From Flavobacteriales bacterium UBA2669 (GTDB lineage: Bacteria; Bacteroidota; Bacteroidia; Flavobacteriales_E; Vicingaceae): 64,000 nucleotides of DNA. Shown here in pieces: positions 17,334 to 27,582 of the stretch; position 1 is the first letter of the stretch; every line of letters begins with the position of its first letter. The notes under the pieces are model-generated. The model had not been told where the DNA came from. It was given only the letters and a program-made list of their open reading frames with translations, and made no database searches. Location: the NCBI GenBank assembly GCA_002359215.1, contig DEMN01000006.1:248001-312000 (forward strand). The letters are read 5' to 3'. A program made the translations under genes and the position numbers.

Positions 17334-17443
17334 TTGATTTGAATCATATTAAAATAACATGATTACTGATTTTGCTATAAAATTCCTACGTTTTCAGTTG
17401 TTTGTAAATGATTTGAATCATGGATAATTATGATTCTCATCAT
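17334..17443 (-). promoter_or_regulatory. Three Fnr-like boxes upstream of the nar operon
   Basis: Boxes at 17430-17443 (ATGATGAGAATCAT on the minus strand, perfect arms), 17408-17421 (ATGATTCAAATCAT, perfect arms) and 17334-17347 (ATGATTCAAATCAA, one mismatch). The first two are 22 bp apart, two helical turns. At 29.5 bp from the middle box the -7 position reads GAATTTTA, a weak match. The third box would lie in the leader. Confidence 0.7.
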
Positions 17444-17488
17444 AATTACATGAAAATTTAAGTAGAAAAAAATGATGAATGAGTGTTA

Positions 17489-18139
17489 TTATTCTGCTAA
17501 TTGTTGTAAAGCATCAGGATTCAGAATTTGAATAGATTTGCCGTTGGTAGAAATTATTTTTTCATCGCTCAATTCTTTTAGTGTTCTGATGACACTTTCA
17601 TAAGTGGTGTTTGCGATGCTGGCGTAGTCTTTTCTTGGTATAGTATAGGCTAAAACAGAGTTATCGTGCTTTGTAGTGCCGAAAACCTTTTTGTTATATA
17701 GAATAGCTCTGGCAATTCTGTTTTTTACTTGCAGATGGTTGATTTTAGTTTCAGAAGTTCTAAGTTCTTCCGCATAAAACATCATTAATTGATAGGTAAA
17801 ATCGGGATTAGTTTTGGTGATAATATTAAAAATATTTATAGGAATAAAACTCAATTTAGTATCCTCATAGGTCTTAGCTGAAATGGGATATTTCCAGTCT
17901 CCTCCTAATCCTCTGTGCCCCAAAATCTCAGCATCTCCGGCTAACCTAAATATTTTTTCTTTGTCATTATTTTCAATGTCAAATACTTTTACTTTTCCTT
18001 GTTCGATAATATAAAGTCCTTTAACAGTATCGTTCTTATGAAAAATAATGTTGTTTTTAGGAATGGTTACAATGGATTTGTGAAATTCGATAAAATCAAT
18101 CCATTCTTCGGAACAAAATTGTTTAAAAAAGGAATCCAT
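17489..18139 (-). CDS. Crp/Fnr family transcription regulator of the nar region
   Basis: A 216-residue regulator with sensor domain (KNNIIFHKNDTVKGLYIIEQ) and Crp-type helix-turn-helix (TIPRKDYASIANTTYESVIR). It lacks an N-terminal Fe-S cysteine cluster, so it resembles the Dnr/NnrR type of nitrogen-oxide or heme sensor more than Fnr; this is inference. The recognition helix YESVIRTL keeps the Glu and Arg that read TGA half-sites. Its own promoter has a box, so it may be autoregulated or under the Fnr-like protein at 4815. It ends 170 bases upstream of the nar operon. Confidence 0.85.
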   Translation of the reverse strand: MDSFFKQFCSEEWIDFIEFHKSIVTIPKNNIIFHKNDTVKGLYIIEQGKVKVFDIENNDKEKIFRLAGDAEILGHRGLGGDWKYPISAKTYEDTKLSFIPINIFNIITKTNPDFTYQLMMFYAEELRTSETKINHLQVKNRIARAILYNKKVFGTTKHDNSVLAYTIPRKDYASIANTTYESVIRTLKELSDEKIISTNGKSIQILNPDALQQLAE

Positions 18140-18161
18140 ATTAATTAGTATTTGATTGTGT

Positions 18162-18205
18162 CAAAATTAGCTTATCAATGAATTTAAAAATATGATTTTT
18201 TTCAG
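18162..18205 (-). promoter_or_regulatory. Fnr-like promoter of the Crp/Fnr gene at 17489
   Basis: Minus-strand box CTGAAAAAAATCAT (18192-18205; one half strong) is centred 29.5 bp before a perfect -7 element TAATTTTG (18162-18169). Predicted start near 18157, 18 bases before the ATG. Confidence 0.6.
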
Positions 18206-18301
18206 GTGAATAAAAAATAATTTTGTTGGATAATAATTTTAAATGAAACCTTTTATATCTAAAAACGGTAAAAGTCAACATTGTTTAAAAAAATATAGTT
18301 T

Positions 18302-21300
18302 ATGAAAAGAAGTTATTTTCTCGTATTTATAATATTATTTTCAAATTGGTTTTTTAATTTATCTTTTGCACAAACTAGTCAAGAGTTTTGGTTTGCACCT
18401 CCTGAAGTCACTTCAGGTCATGGGGCGGCAGCAACACAGGGTTTACGATTGGTGATGGCAACCGGAGCAACTCCAGCTACAGTTACTATTGATCAACCTG
18501 CTAATTTGGCTTTTAATGGAGGAACTCCAATAGTTATAAATATCCCTGCAAATTCAGGTCATATTGAGGATATGACACCACACACAGCTGATTTAGAAAC
18601 TGCACCTCAGGATGTTGTTTTAAATACAGGACTTCATATTTCTTCTACAGCAAATATTACTTGTTACTATGAGGTTATAACTCCTTTAAATCCAGATATT
18701 TTTGCCTTAAAAGGAGCAAATGGACTTGGAACAGAATTTTATACTCCATTTCAGAATAGTTGGGCAAATGGTGTTTATACACCTCCTGCCTATACATCTT
18801 TTGATATTGTTGCAACAGTTGATAATACAACTGTATTGATATACCCTAGAGTACCTTTAGACGGAGGGCATCCAGCTTTAACATCATATTCTATAACATT
18901 AAATAGAGGACAAACTTATTCGGGAGCTGTTACTGGAGGTGTTGGAGCAGACAATCCTGCTGGAACAGCTATTGTTTCAGATCAACCAATTGCTGTTTCA
19001 ATAAAAGATGATTCTGTGAACCCTGCACCTGCAGGATGTAGGGATTTAAATGGTGATCAAATTGTACCTGTTGATATTGTGGGTAATGAATATATAGTAA
19101 CCAAAGGAGGTTTAACAACTCCTGAATATGCATATATTGTTTCAACAGCAAATAATAATCTTATAACAGTAGCGGGAGTTCCTGTGGCTAATTTATTTGC
19201 AGGTGAAACATTCAGAGTTACGATTAATGACCCATCTACATATATTACTTGTTCTCAACCTGCTTATGTGTACCATGTGTCTGGATTTGGATGTGAAACA
19301 GGGGGAGCTTTATTGCCCCCTTTAAATTGTGCGGGTTCTTCACAAGTTAATGTGGTACGGTCAACAACAGAATTCTTTGGGTTAAACATAGTTGTACAAG
19401 CAGGAAATGAAGGAAATTTTCAGCTAAATGGTAATCCAGCTTTGATTCCAGCAGCTGCTTTTGCACCTGTACCTAATACAGGTGGTGTTTGGTTGGCGGC
19501 ACAAATAAGTTACAATACAACAGATGTTCCTGTTGGAACGAATAACTTAATTACTAACTCTACAGACGTTTTTTCTGTTGGATTAATTAATGGTGGAGCA
19601 TCTTCAGGTACTAGATTTGGTTATTTTTCTGAGTTTTCAGGAAAAATATTTGTTAATGCTGGTGCCGATATTATTGTTTGTGCTAATGATAGTGCTCAAC
19701 TGAATGGTTCTGTTACAGGTGGAGCTACAACAGGTATTTGGTCATCTAATGGCTCGGGTACTTTTGTGCCAAATAACACAACTTTAAACGCTCAGTATGT
19801 TCCAAGTAATGGAGATATATTAGCTGGAAATGTTACATTGACATTAGCTTCAACTAGTATTTGTTTTCCAGAAACAGATCAGGTAAATATTACATTTACA
19901 CCTGCTCCAACCGTAAATGCAGGAGTTGATCAAACCGTTTGTGGTAATAATCCTGTGGTTTCCTTAAATGGTTCAGTTACTATTGCAACAGGAGGAGTTT
20001 GGTCAGGAGGAGCAGGAACTTTTGCTCCTAATGCAGCGGCATTAAATGCAACATATACACCAACAGCGGGAGAAATCTCTAATGGATCGCTTACTTTGTA
20101 TCTAACAACTACAGGTAATGGGACATGTTACCCGGAAGTAGATTCTATGGTAGTAACTTTTGGACCTGCACCAACAGCAAATGCAGGAGCAAATCAAAGT
20201 GTTTGCGAAAATAATCCTGCAGTATCACTTTCCGGTACAGTTACACTTGCCACAGGAGGAGTTTGGTCAGGAGGAGCAGGAACATTTTCTCCAAATAATA
20301 CATCTTTAAACACAACCTACACACCAACTGCAGGAGAAATTACTAGTGGTAATGTAACATTAACACTTACAACCACAGGTAATGGTAATTGTAATGCAGT
20401 TTCAGATAATATTCTAATAACATTTACACCAGCACCAACAGCAAATGCAGGAGCAAATCAAACCGTTTGTGCCAACAATTCAAATGTTAGTTTAAATGGT
20501 TCTGTTACAGGAGCAACAGGTGGAAGTTGGTCAGGAGGATTGGGAACATTTACACCCAATAATACCAGTTTAAATGCGACTTATTCTCCTACTGCTGCAG
20601 AAATAGCTGCAGGAACAGTAACCCTTACATTAACAACAACTGGTAATGGAAACTGTAGTGCAGTAACAGATAATATGACTATTACCATAACACCTGCTCC
20701 AACCGTAAATGCAGGAGCAGATCAAACGGTTTGTGGGAACAATGCATTAGTAACCTTAAATGGTTCTGTTACTATAGCATCGGGAGGAATTTGGTCAGGA
20801 GGAGCAGGAATATTTACACCCAATAATACCACCCTTAATGCAACTTATTTACCTTCATCTGCTGAAATAACTGCAGGGACAGTAACGTTAACGCTTTCAA
20901 GTACTGGTAATGGAAATTGTAATACAGAAACTGACAATATGACCATTACGATAACTCCAGCACCACAAGTTAATGCGGGAACTAATCAAACATTATGTGC
21001 GAATAATGCAAATGCAACACTTTCTGGAGTAGTTTCAGGAGCAACAGGAGGAGTTTGGTCTGGAGGAACGGGCTCATTTAATCCGAGTGCTACAGCGTTA
21101 AATGCTATTTATACTCCTTCTGCAACTGAGATTTCTAATGGTAGTGTAATACTTACATTAACCTCTACAGGAAATGGTAATTGTAATGCTGTTTCGGACA
21201 ATGTTCAACTAACTTTTACATTGCCACCAACAGCAAATGCAGGAGCAGATCAAACTTTATGTTCTAACAATGCTGCCATTTCTTTGAATGGTTCGGTTAC

Positions 21301-24300
21301 TATAGCAACTGGTGGAGTTTGGTCAGGTGGTTTAGGAGTATTTACACCAAATAATAATACGCTAAATGCAACCTATAATCCAACTGTTGGAGAAATTGCT
21401 TCAGGTTCAGTAACACTAACATTAACAACAACTGGTAATGGAAATTGTGCTTCTACATCAGATAATATGACAGTTTTCTTTACAACATCACCAACTGTTG
21501 AAGCTGGAGTAAATCAAACGGTATGTGCTAATAACCCAACAATTACATTAAATGGTTCTATAACAATAGCAACAGGAGCTGTTTGGACGGGAGGAAGTGG
21601 AACATTTACTCCAAACAATAATACGTTAAATGCTACATATACTCCTTCAGCAGCAGAAATTACGGCTGGTTCAGTAGTACTTTACCTTACTACAACAGGA
21701 AATGGAAATTGTTTAGCAGTTACGGATAGTATGACTTTAACAATAACACCAATCCCAACAGCTAATGCGGGTGCTGATTTGACATCGTGTAGTAATAACC
21801 CTATAGTTACTCTAAATGGTTCCGTAACAGGAGCAACAGGAGGAGTTTGGTCAGGTGGGGCAGGAGTGTTTACTCCAAGTAATACATCATTAGGAGCAAC
21901 CTATACCCCTTCAGCAGGAGAAATAACAGCAGGTACGGTAACGTTAACATTAACTACAACAGGAAATGGAAATTGTAATGCTGTATCTGATAATATGACG
22001 ATTACAATTACTCCACCACCAACAGTTAATGCAGGAGCAGATCAAACAGTATGTGCCAATAATGCAAATGTTACTTTAAATGGTTCAGTTAATTTAGCTT
22101 CAGGTGGTCAGTGGACAGGTGGGTTAGGAATATTTACACCGAGTAATACTGCGTTAAATGCTATCTATACACCAACAAGTGGTGAAATAGCCTCTGGAAG
22201 TTTAACATTAACGTTAACTACAACAGGAAATGGCAATTGTAATCCAGAAGCTGATCAAATGGTTATTACCTTTACTCCAGCCCCAACAGTTAGTGCAGGT
22301 GTAGATCAATCGGTTTGTGCTAATAATGCAACAGCAACATTAAATGGAGCAGTTAGCATTGCAACTGGAGCTCAATGGTCGGGAGGTTTAGGTGCTTTTG
22401 CTCCAAATAATACTACTTTAAATGCAAGCTATACGCCAACTGCTTCAGAAATAGCAAATGGTTCTGTAATGTTATACCTAACATCTACAGGAAATGGAAA
22501 TTGTTTAAGTGTTGTTGATTCTATGTTGTTGACAATAACACCAGAACCTGTAGTTAATGCAGGGCCTGACCAAACAATATGTGTAAATAATTTAAGTGTA
22601 AATTTAAGTGGTTCTGTTAGTGGACCAACTTCAACAGGTGTTTGGACAACTTCGGGAACAGGTGTTTTTGTTCCTAGTAATACCAATTTGAATGCGGTTT
22701 ATCAAGCTAGTGCTCAAGATTCGATAGCAGGAACAGTAACATTAACGTTAACATCAACAAATAATGGTAATTGTAATGCTGTTTTTGATGATATGGTAAT
22801 AACTATTTTACCTGCGGGAGGAGCTAATGCAGGAGCAGATCAAACGGTTTGTGCCAACAATGCTAATGTAAGTTTAACAGGAATAATAACAGGAAATGCA
22901 TCAGGAGGAGTTTGGTCAACAAGTGGAACAGGAGCATTTTCTCCAAACAATACCAATTTAAATGCAACTTATCTTCCAAGTGCGGCAGATATAGCTAGTG
23001 GTTCGGTAACCATTACACTTACAGCAAATAGTTGCAATAATGCAACTGATGATATGATAATAACCATAACACCTGCACCAGTTGTAAATGCAGGTAATGA
23101 TACAACAGTTTGTGTTAGTAATTTAAATGTTCCTTTAAATGGAAGTGTATCGGGAGCATCTAACACAGGAAGTTGGTTAACAAGTGGAACAGGAACATTT
23201 ACGCCAAACAATACTACGCTTAATGCTACTTATAATGCAAGTGCTGCAGATTCTGTAAATCAAGGAGTTGTTTTATATCTTACAGCAACTAATGTTGGAA
23301 ATTGTGCTCCTGTAACAGATACAGTTGTTATTAACTTATTTCCAACTGGTACAGCCAATGCAGGAGCGGATCAAACGGTTTGCGCTAATAATGCAACAAT
23401 AACATTAAATGGTTCAATTACAGGAGGTGCAACAAGTGGACAATGGACTACTTCAGGATCTGGTACTTTTGTACCTTCGGATACAGTTTTAAATGCTACA
23501 TATATACCAAGTAGTGCAGATACTGCTGCTGGTTCGGTTAATTTAGTACTAAACGCAACGAATAGTTGTAGTCCAGCAGCAGACTTTATGGTGTTAACCA
23601 TTACACCAGCTCCTATTGTTGAAGCAGGACCTGACCAAGTTGTATGTGGAACAAATGCTACGTTTAGCTTAAATGGTTCTATTAGTGGTTCAACTACAAC
23701 AGGAACATGGACAACAAGTGGAACAGGAACTTTCTCAAATAATACTATAATGAATCCAACATATACAGCCAGTGCTGCAGATATATCTAATGGTGGAGTT
23801 ACTATTTATTTAACTTCAACTAATAATGGACTATGTAATCCTGTTGTTGATTCATTATTAATTTCAATAACTACAGGCATTGGGGTTAATGCTGGTCCAG
23901 ATCAGTCGGTTTGTCTAACAAGCACTCAAACACAGTTGATGGGGGCTGTATTTAATGGTTCAACTACTGGACAATGGACTACTACCGGAACAGGAACGTT
24001 TTTCCCACATGATTCTGTTATGACACCAATTTATCAGATTAGTTCAGGAGATACCACTGCAGGAACAATTATGTTTATTTTAACATCAACAAACAACGGT
24101 AATTGTGCACCGGCATCGGATACTATGATAGTAACATTTGGAAGTGCAGCATACGCTAATGCCGGAGCAGACCAAACTATTTGTGCTGATAACTTAAATG
24201 TACCATTAACTGGAGTTGTTTCAGGAGGTTCTTCTTCAGGAATCTGGACAACTAATGGTACTGGAACATTTAATCCGTCAGATACTGTTTTAACTACTTC

Positions 24301-25462
24301 TTATATAGCAAGTGCAGCAGATTCTGCAGCTGGTTCTGTAGATATCTATTTAACAACCACAAATAATGATGGAGGTTGTTCTTCAGGAAACGATACCATA
24401 ACCGTAAGCTTTGATTATGTGCCAATTGCTAATGCAGGAACTAATCAAACCATTTGTACTACAGTTGACTCAGTTTATCTAAATGGTAATGTGCAATATG
24501 CAACAGGAGGAACATGGACAACAAGTGGGACGGGTACTTTTGTTCCTAATAATACAGATTTGAATGCTGTTTATGTGATGAGTGCAGCTGATATTACTAA
24601 TGGAAGTGTTCAGATAATATTAACAACAATAAGTGGAACTACTTGTTCTGACAGAGCGGATACGATGACTATAACAGTTAATAATCCGTTAACAGTTGAT
24701 TTCAGCTTTTCCGGTCAATGTGTGGGACAACCAATTAATTTTTATGATAGCACCTTGGTTGCATCAGGAAGTATATTGAGTTGGGAATGGAACTTTGGTG
24801 ATGGTGGATTTGGATTTGTTCAAAACCCTACACATACTTATCTTTCTGACGGAAATTATACTATTACCTTAGTGGTAACAACTACTACAGGCTGTAAAGA
24901 TAGTATATTTCAATCTATTACTATAAATCCATTGCCAATTGCTGATTTTAATTTTGGACTTCCACCCTTCTATACTGGAGTTGATGTAAATATGAATGAC
25001 CAATCATCAGGAGCAACTTCATGGAACTGGGATTTTGGAGATGATTTAGGAATATCAAATATTCAAAACCCTGTATATAATTATACCGTTCCTGGAGTAT
25101 ATGTAATTACTCAATATGTTACGAGTGCTGCTGGTTGTGTTGATTCTACAAGTAAAGAAATTAAAATTGAGGAAGATAATATTATTATTTATCCTCCTAA
25201 TTTCCCTACTGCTTTTACACCTAATGGTGATGGAAATAATGATGTGTTCTTTGTGAGGGGAGGTCCATTTGTGTATGTTAATTTTAGAATCTATAATGAG
25301 TGGGGAGAAATGATTTTTAGTTCTAATGATGCACAGGATGGTTGGGACGGAACACATAATGGAGAAGAAGTTCCAATAGGTACTTATGTTTACACTATTA
25401 AAGCAGAAACCATTGATGGGGTTAAATATGATAAATCAGGAAAAATTGCTTTAATAAGATAA
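18302..25462 (+). CDS. Giant repeat adhesin-like protein with type B T9SS sorting domain
   Basis: A 2386-residue secreted protein. Residues 1-24 are a signal peptide; residues about 25-440 resemble the IgGFc-binding-like N-terminal module common in Bacteroidetes (FWFAPPEVTSGHG). From about residue 450 to 2130 there are 19 repeats of 75-90 residues, each opening NAGADQTVCANN or similar and containing GVWSGGAGTFTPNNTTLNAT. Two PKD domains follow (WNFGDGG, WDFGDDLG), then from about 2296 a gliding-motility-type C-terminal domain (AFTPNGDGNNDVFFVRG … GTYVYTIKA). The next gene encodes a PorP/SprF-like protein, the usual partner for exporting such cargo through type IX secretion. Confidence 0.93.
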   Translation: MKRSYFLVFIILFSNWFFNLSFAQTSQEFWFAPPEVTSGHGAAATQGLRLVMATGATPATVTIDQPANLAFNGGTPIVINIPANSGHIEDMTPHTADLETAPQDVVLNTGLHISSTANITCYYEVITPLNPDIFALKGANGLGTEFYTPFQNSWANGVYTPPAYTSFDIVATVDNTTVLIYPRVPLDGGHPALTSYSITLNRGQTYSGAVTGGVGADNPAGTAIVSDQPIAVSIKDDSVNPAPAGCRDLNGDQIVPVDIVGNEYIVTKGGLTTPEYAYIVSTANNNLITVAGVPVANLFAGETFRVTINDPSTYITCSQPAYVYHVSGFGCETGGALLPPLNCAGSSQVNVVRSTTEFFGLNIVVQAGNEGNFQLNGNPALIPAAAFAPVPNTGGVWLAAQISYNTTDVPVGTNNLITNSTDVFSVGLINGGASSGTRFGYFSEFSGKIFVNAGADIIVCANDSAQLNGSVTGGATTGIWSSNGSGTFVPNNTTLNAQYVPSNGDILAGNVTLTLASTSICFPETDQVNITFTPAPTVNAGVDQTVCGNNPVVSLNGSVTIATGGVWSGGAGTFAPNAAALNATYTPTAGEISNGSLTLYLTTTGNGTCYPEVDSMVVTFGPAPTANAGANQSVCENNPAVSLSGTVTLATGGVWSGGAGTFSPNNTSLNTTYTPTAGEITSGNVTLTLTTTGNGNCNAVSDNILITFTPAPTANAGANQTVCANNSNVSLNGSVTGATGGSWSGGLGTFTPNNTSLNATYSPTAAEIAAGTVTLTLTTTGNGNCSAVTDNMTITITPAPTVNAGADQTVCGNNALVTLNGSVTIASGGIWSGGAGIFTPNNTTLNATYLPSSAEITAGTVTLTLSSTGNGNCNTETDNMTITITPAPQVNAGTNQTLCANNANATLSGVVSGATGGVWSGGTGSFNPSATALNAIYTPSATEISNGSVILTLTSTGNGNCNAVSDNVQLTFTLPPTANAGADQTLCSNNAAISLNGSVTIATGGVWSGGLGVFTPNNNTLNATYNPTVGEIASGSVTLTLTTTGNGNCASTSDNMTVFFTTSPTVEAGVNQTVCANNPTITLNGSITIATGAVWTGGSGTFTPNNNTLNATYTPSAAEITAGSVVLYLTTTGNGNCLAVTDSMTLTITPIPTANAGADLTSCSNNPIVTLNGSVTGATGGVWSGGAGVFTPSNTSLGATYTPSAGEITAGTVTLTLTTTGNGNCNAVSDNMTITITPPPTVNAGADQTVCANNANVTLNGSVNLASGGQWTGGLGIFTPSNTALNAIYTPTSGEIASGSLTLTLTTTGNGNCNPEADQMVITFTPAPTVSAGVDQSVCANNATATLNGAVSIATGAQWSGGLGAFAPNNTTLNASYTPTASEIANGSVMLYLTSTGNGNCLSVVDSMLLTITPEPVVNAGPDQTICVNNLSVNLSGSVSGPTSTGVWTTSGTGVFVPSNTNLNAVYQASAQDSIAGTVTLTLTSTNNGNCNAVFDDMVITILPAGGANAGADQTVCANNANVSLTGIITGNASGGVWSTSGTGAFSPNNTNLNATYLPSAADIASGSVTITLTANSCNNATDDMIITITPAPVVNAGNDTTVCVSNLNVPLNGSVSGASNTGSWLTSGTGTFTPNNTTLNATYNASAADSVNQGVVLYLTATNVGNCAPVTDTVVINLFPTGTANAGADQTVCANNATITLNGSITGGATSGQWTTSGSGTFVPSDTVLNATYIPSSADTAAGSVNLVLNATNSCSPAADFMVLTITPAPIVEAGPDQVVCGTNATFSLNGSISGSTTTGTWTTSGTGTFSNNTIMNPTYTASAADISNGGVTIYLTSTNNGLCNPVVDSLLISITTGIGVNAGPDQSVCLTSTQTQLMGAVFNGSTTGQWTTTGTGTFFPHDSVMTPIYQISSGDTTAGTIMFILTSTNNGNCAPASDTMIVTFGSAAYANAGADQTICADNLNVPLTGVVSGGSSSGIWTTNGTGTFNPSDTVLTTSYIASAADSAAGSVDIYLTTTNNDGGCSSGNDTITVSFDYVPIANAGTNQTICTTVDSVYLNGNVQYATGGTWTTSGTGTFVPNNTDLNAVYVMSAADITNGSVQIILTTISGTTCSDRADTMTITVNNPLTVDFSFSGQCVGQPINFYDSTLVASGSILSWEWNFGDGGFGFVQNPTHTYLSDGNYTITLVVTTTTGCKDSIFQSITINPLPIADFNFGLPPFYTGVDVNMNDQSSGATSWNWDFGDDLGISNIQNPVYNYTVPGVYVITQYVTSAAGCVDSTSKEIKIEEDNIIIYPPNFPTAFTPNGDGNNDVFFVRGGPFVYVNFRIYNEWGEMIFSSNDAQDGWDGTHNGEEVPIGTYVYTIKAETIDGVKYDKSGKIALIR

Positions 25463-25492
25463 GATAGTTAATGTTTTAAAATTTAAAAACTT

Positions 25493-26473
25493 ATGAAAAA
25501 TATATATATAATTTCAATAGTAGTAGCTTTTGGTTTTTATAATCAACTAAAAGCTCAAGATGCTCATTTGTCTCAATATGACGCTTCTCCCATATTATTA
25601 AACCCTGCATTAACGGGACATACAGATAATGGAGATTTTAGAATTGGAGCTTTATACAGAACACAATGGGGTTCAATATCTTCCTCTAGTTTTACTTCAA
25701 CAGGGATAACTTTCGATACTAAATTGAATGCTAGATGGGGAGTTGGTGCTTATGCTACCAATAATGATTTAGCCGGATTTATTAATGCTTTTAATTTTAT
25801 GATTTCAGGAAGTTATCAAATTTCTGATCCATTGCAAAATAAGTACAAAATTCTTACAGGTTTACAAGCAGGAGTCTTATATAAGAGAATTGATCAACAA
25901 GAATTTATTTTTGATAGCCAATATAGTAATGGTGGTTTTAATGAGGATATTCCTTCAGGAGAAATGTTTAGTAAAAACAATTTAGTAGTTCCCGATTTTA
26001 ACTGGGGAGTTGCTTATGTGCATACTGATAAAGAATCAAAAATAAGACCTTATGTTGGAGCTTCTTTGTTTCATATAAATATGCCAAAAGAATCGTTTAC
26101 AGATGCAAGCGATTCTAAGCTGCCAATTAGATGGACTTTTAATGGAGGAAGTAAATTTGATGTAAATCCGAACTTAATGGTAGATGTACGCTCATTGTTT
26201 CTTTTACAAAGAACAGCTAAAGAAATAAACTTTGGAGCATTAGCGTATTATAAACTAAAAGACAATGATTATACATTAGTTGGTGGAGTTGACGTAAGAT
26301 GGAATGATGCAGTAATAATTAATGCCGGAATTATGCATAAGAACATTATTTATAGAATGAGTTACGATTATAATACATCATCTTTAAATAATTCAAGTAA
26401 TGGAAGAGGTGGAACAGAACTTTCTATTATTTATACTCCATCAAAAATTCGTTCGGCACCTTCTTATAATTAG
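25493..26473 (+). CDS. PorP/SprF family type IX secretion outer-membrane protein
   Basis: A 326-residue beta-barrel-type protein with a signal peptide (IIAVVAFGFYNQLKA-like start) and the family opening AQDAHLSQYDASPILLNPAL. The C-terminal half is a series of amphipathic strands (GVDVRWNDAVIINAGIMHK). SprF-like proteins help secrete or anchor large type B T9SS cargo, and a gene just behind the giant adhesin (30-base gap) is the standard arrangement. Confidence 0.92.
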   Translation: MKNIYIISIVVAFGFYNQLKAQDAHLSQYDASPILLNPALTGHTDNGDFRIGALYRTQWGSISSSSFTSTGITFDTKLNARWGVGAYATNNDLAGFINAFNFMISGSYQISDPLQNKYKILTGLQAGVLYKRIDQQEFIFDSQYSNGGFNEDIPSGEMFSKNNLVVPDFNWGVAYVHTDKESKIRPYVGASLFHINMPKESFTDASDSKLPIRWTFNGGSKFDVNPNLMVDVRSLFLLQRTAKEINFGALAYYKLKDNDYTLVGGVDVRWNDAVIINAGIMHKNIIYRMSYDYNTSSLNNSSNGRGGTELSIIYTPSKIRSAPSYN

Positions 26474-26504
26474 TTTGACAATTAAAATTTATAGATTTAA
26501 TTAG

Positions 26505-27509
26505 TTAACCACCTATAGCTATCATTGTTCTGTTGTTGGCATTTTTCTTTGGGTCAAAGAAATCTTTGTCGGAAGTCATACCACCTCGCACTTGTTTTTT
26601 GTGGTAAATACCATCCATAATAATGGGTTTAATATCCTCACCATTTCTAAGTGGAGTTAGCAAGTTGGTTTCAGAAGTAGAGAATAAACAATTTTTTATT
26701 CTTCCGTTAGCTGTTAATCTAATTCTGTTGCAGCTATCGCAAAATGGATTAGAAACAGTGCTAATAACTCCAAAAGAACCTTTATATTCTTTTATTTGAA
26801 AGTTTTTTGCTGTTCCGTTTTTCTTGCTTTTTAGTTTGATAATATTTTCAGAGCCATATTTTTCTTCGACTGCCGATAAAATTTCGTTTAAGGTAATTAC
26901 TTTTTCAGTACTCCATTTATTTCCATCAAAAGGCATAAACTCAATAAACCTGATGGCAATATTTTTATCTTTTGTAAACTCTATAAAGTCGGTAATTTCA
27001 TTATCGTTTACATCTTTAATAATTACGTTGTTTATTTTTACATTAAAACCATTTGCCTCATAAAGATTTATATTACTAATAACTCTATCAAAATAATCTC
27101 GTCTGGTTATTTCTTCAAACTTTTTTTTGTCGAGTGTATCTAAGCTAATATTTATGTCTTTAACTCCTGAATTTTTAAATAATTCAAAATAATTGTCGAG
27201 TAAAATTCCATTGGTAGTAATACCTAAATTTATGGGTAACTGAGTTAATTCAGTAATAATTTTTTCAATATTTTTTTTAATTAAAGGTTCACCACCTGTT
27301 AATCTAATTTTTTTTACCCCCATCTCCACAAAAGTTTTAGCAATGGCAATTACTTCTTCATGACTCATTAAATGAGATTTTTCAGAGAGTTCAATGCCTT
27401 CTGCGGGCATGCAATAAAAACATCTTAAATTACATCTTTCTGTAAGAGAGATTCTTAAGTAATCGTGAACTCTACCAAATTGATCTTTTATTTGAGATGT
27501 TGGGTTCAT
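26505..27509 (-). CDS. moaA: GTP 3',8-cyclase MoaA
   Basis: Radical SAM enzyme that starts molybdenum cofactor synthesis. The 334-residue protein carries the N-terminal cluster motif CNLRCFYCMP, the GGEPL SAM motif (LTGGEPLIKK), the C-terminal cluster Cys residues in FCDSCNRIRLTANGRIKNCLF-like context (the third Cys 14 residues on), and the essential C-terminal double Gly (IAIGG). Together with moeA at 3.5 kb it supports NarG. No box was found upstream. Confidence 0.97.
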   Translation of the reverse strand: MNPTSQIKDQFGRVHDYLRISLTERCNLRCFYCMPAEGIELSEKSHLMSHEEVIAIAKTFVEMGVKKIRLTGGEPLIKKNIEKIITELTQLPINLGITTNGILLDNYFELFKNSGVKDINISLDTLDKKKFEEITRRDYFDRVISNINLYEANGFNVKINNVIIKDVNDNEITDFIEFTKDKNIAIRFIEFMPFDGNKWSTEKVITLNEILSAVEEKYGSENIIKLKSKKNGTAKNFQIKEYKGSFGVISTVSNPFCDSCNRIRLTANGRIKNCLFSTSETNLLTPLRNGEDIKPIIMDGIYHKKQVRGGMTSDKDFFDPKKNANNRTMIAIGG

Positions 27510-27582
27510 GTTTTTTTTACTAATTACCTTTTTAATAAAGGGTGTTTTAATTTGATTGAAAATTACTCAATTTTAGATAAAA

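Noticed and set aside
22429..23601. Minus-strand open frames of 76-85 codons inside the giant adhesin
   Set aside because: They are antisense shadows of the coding repeats and have repeat-driven, non-protein-like composition.
19650..24700. CRISPR-like or tandem DNA array
   Set aside because: The periodicity is about 230-260 bases, stays in one reading frame and codes for protein repeats.
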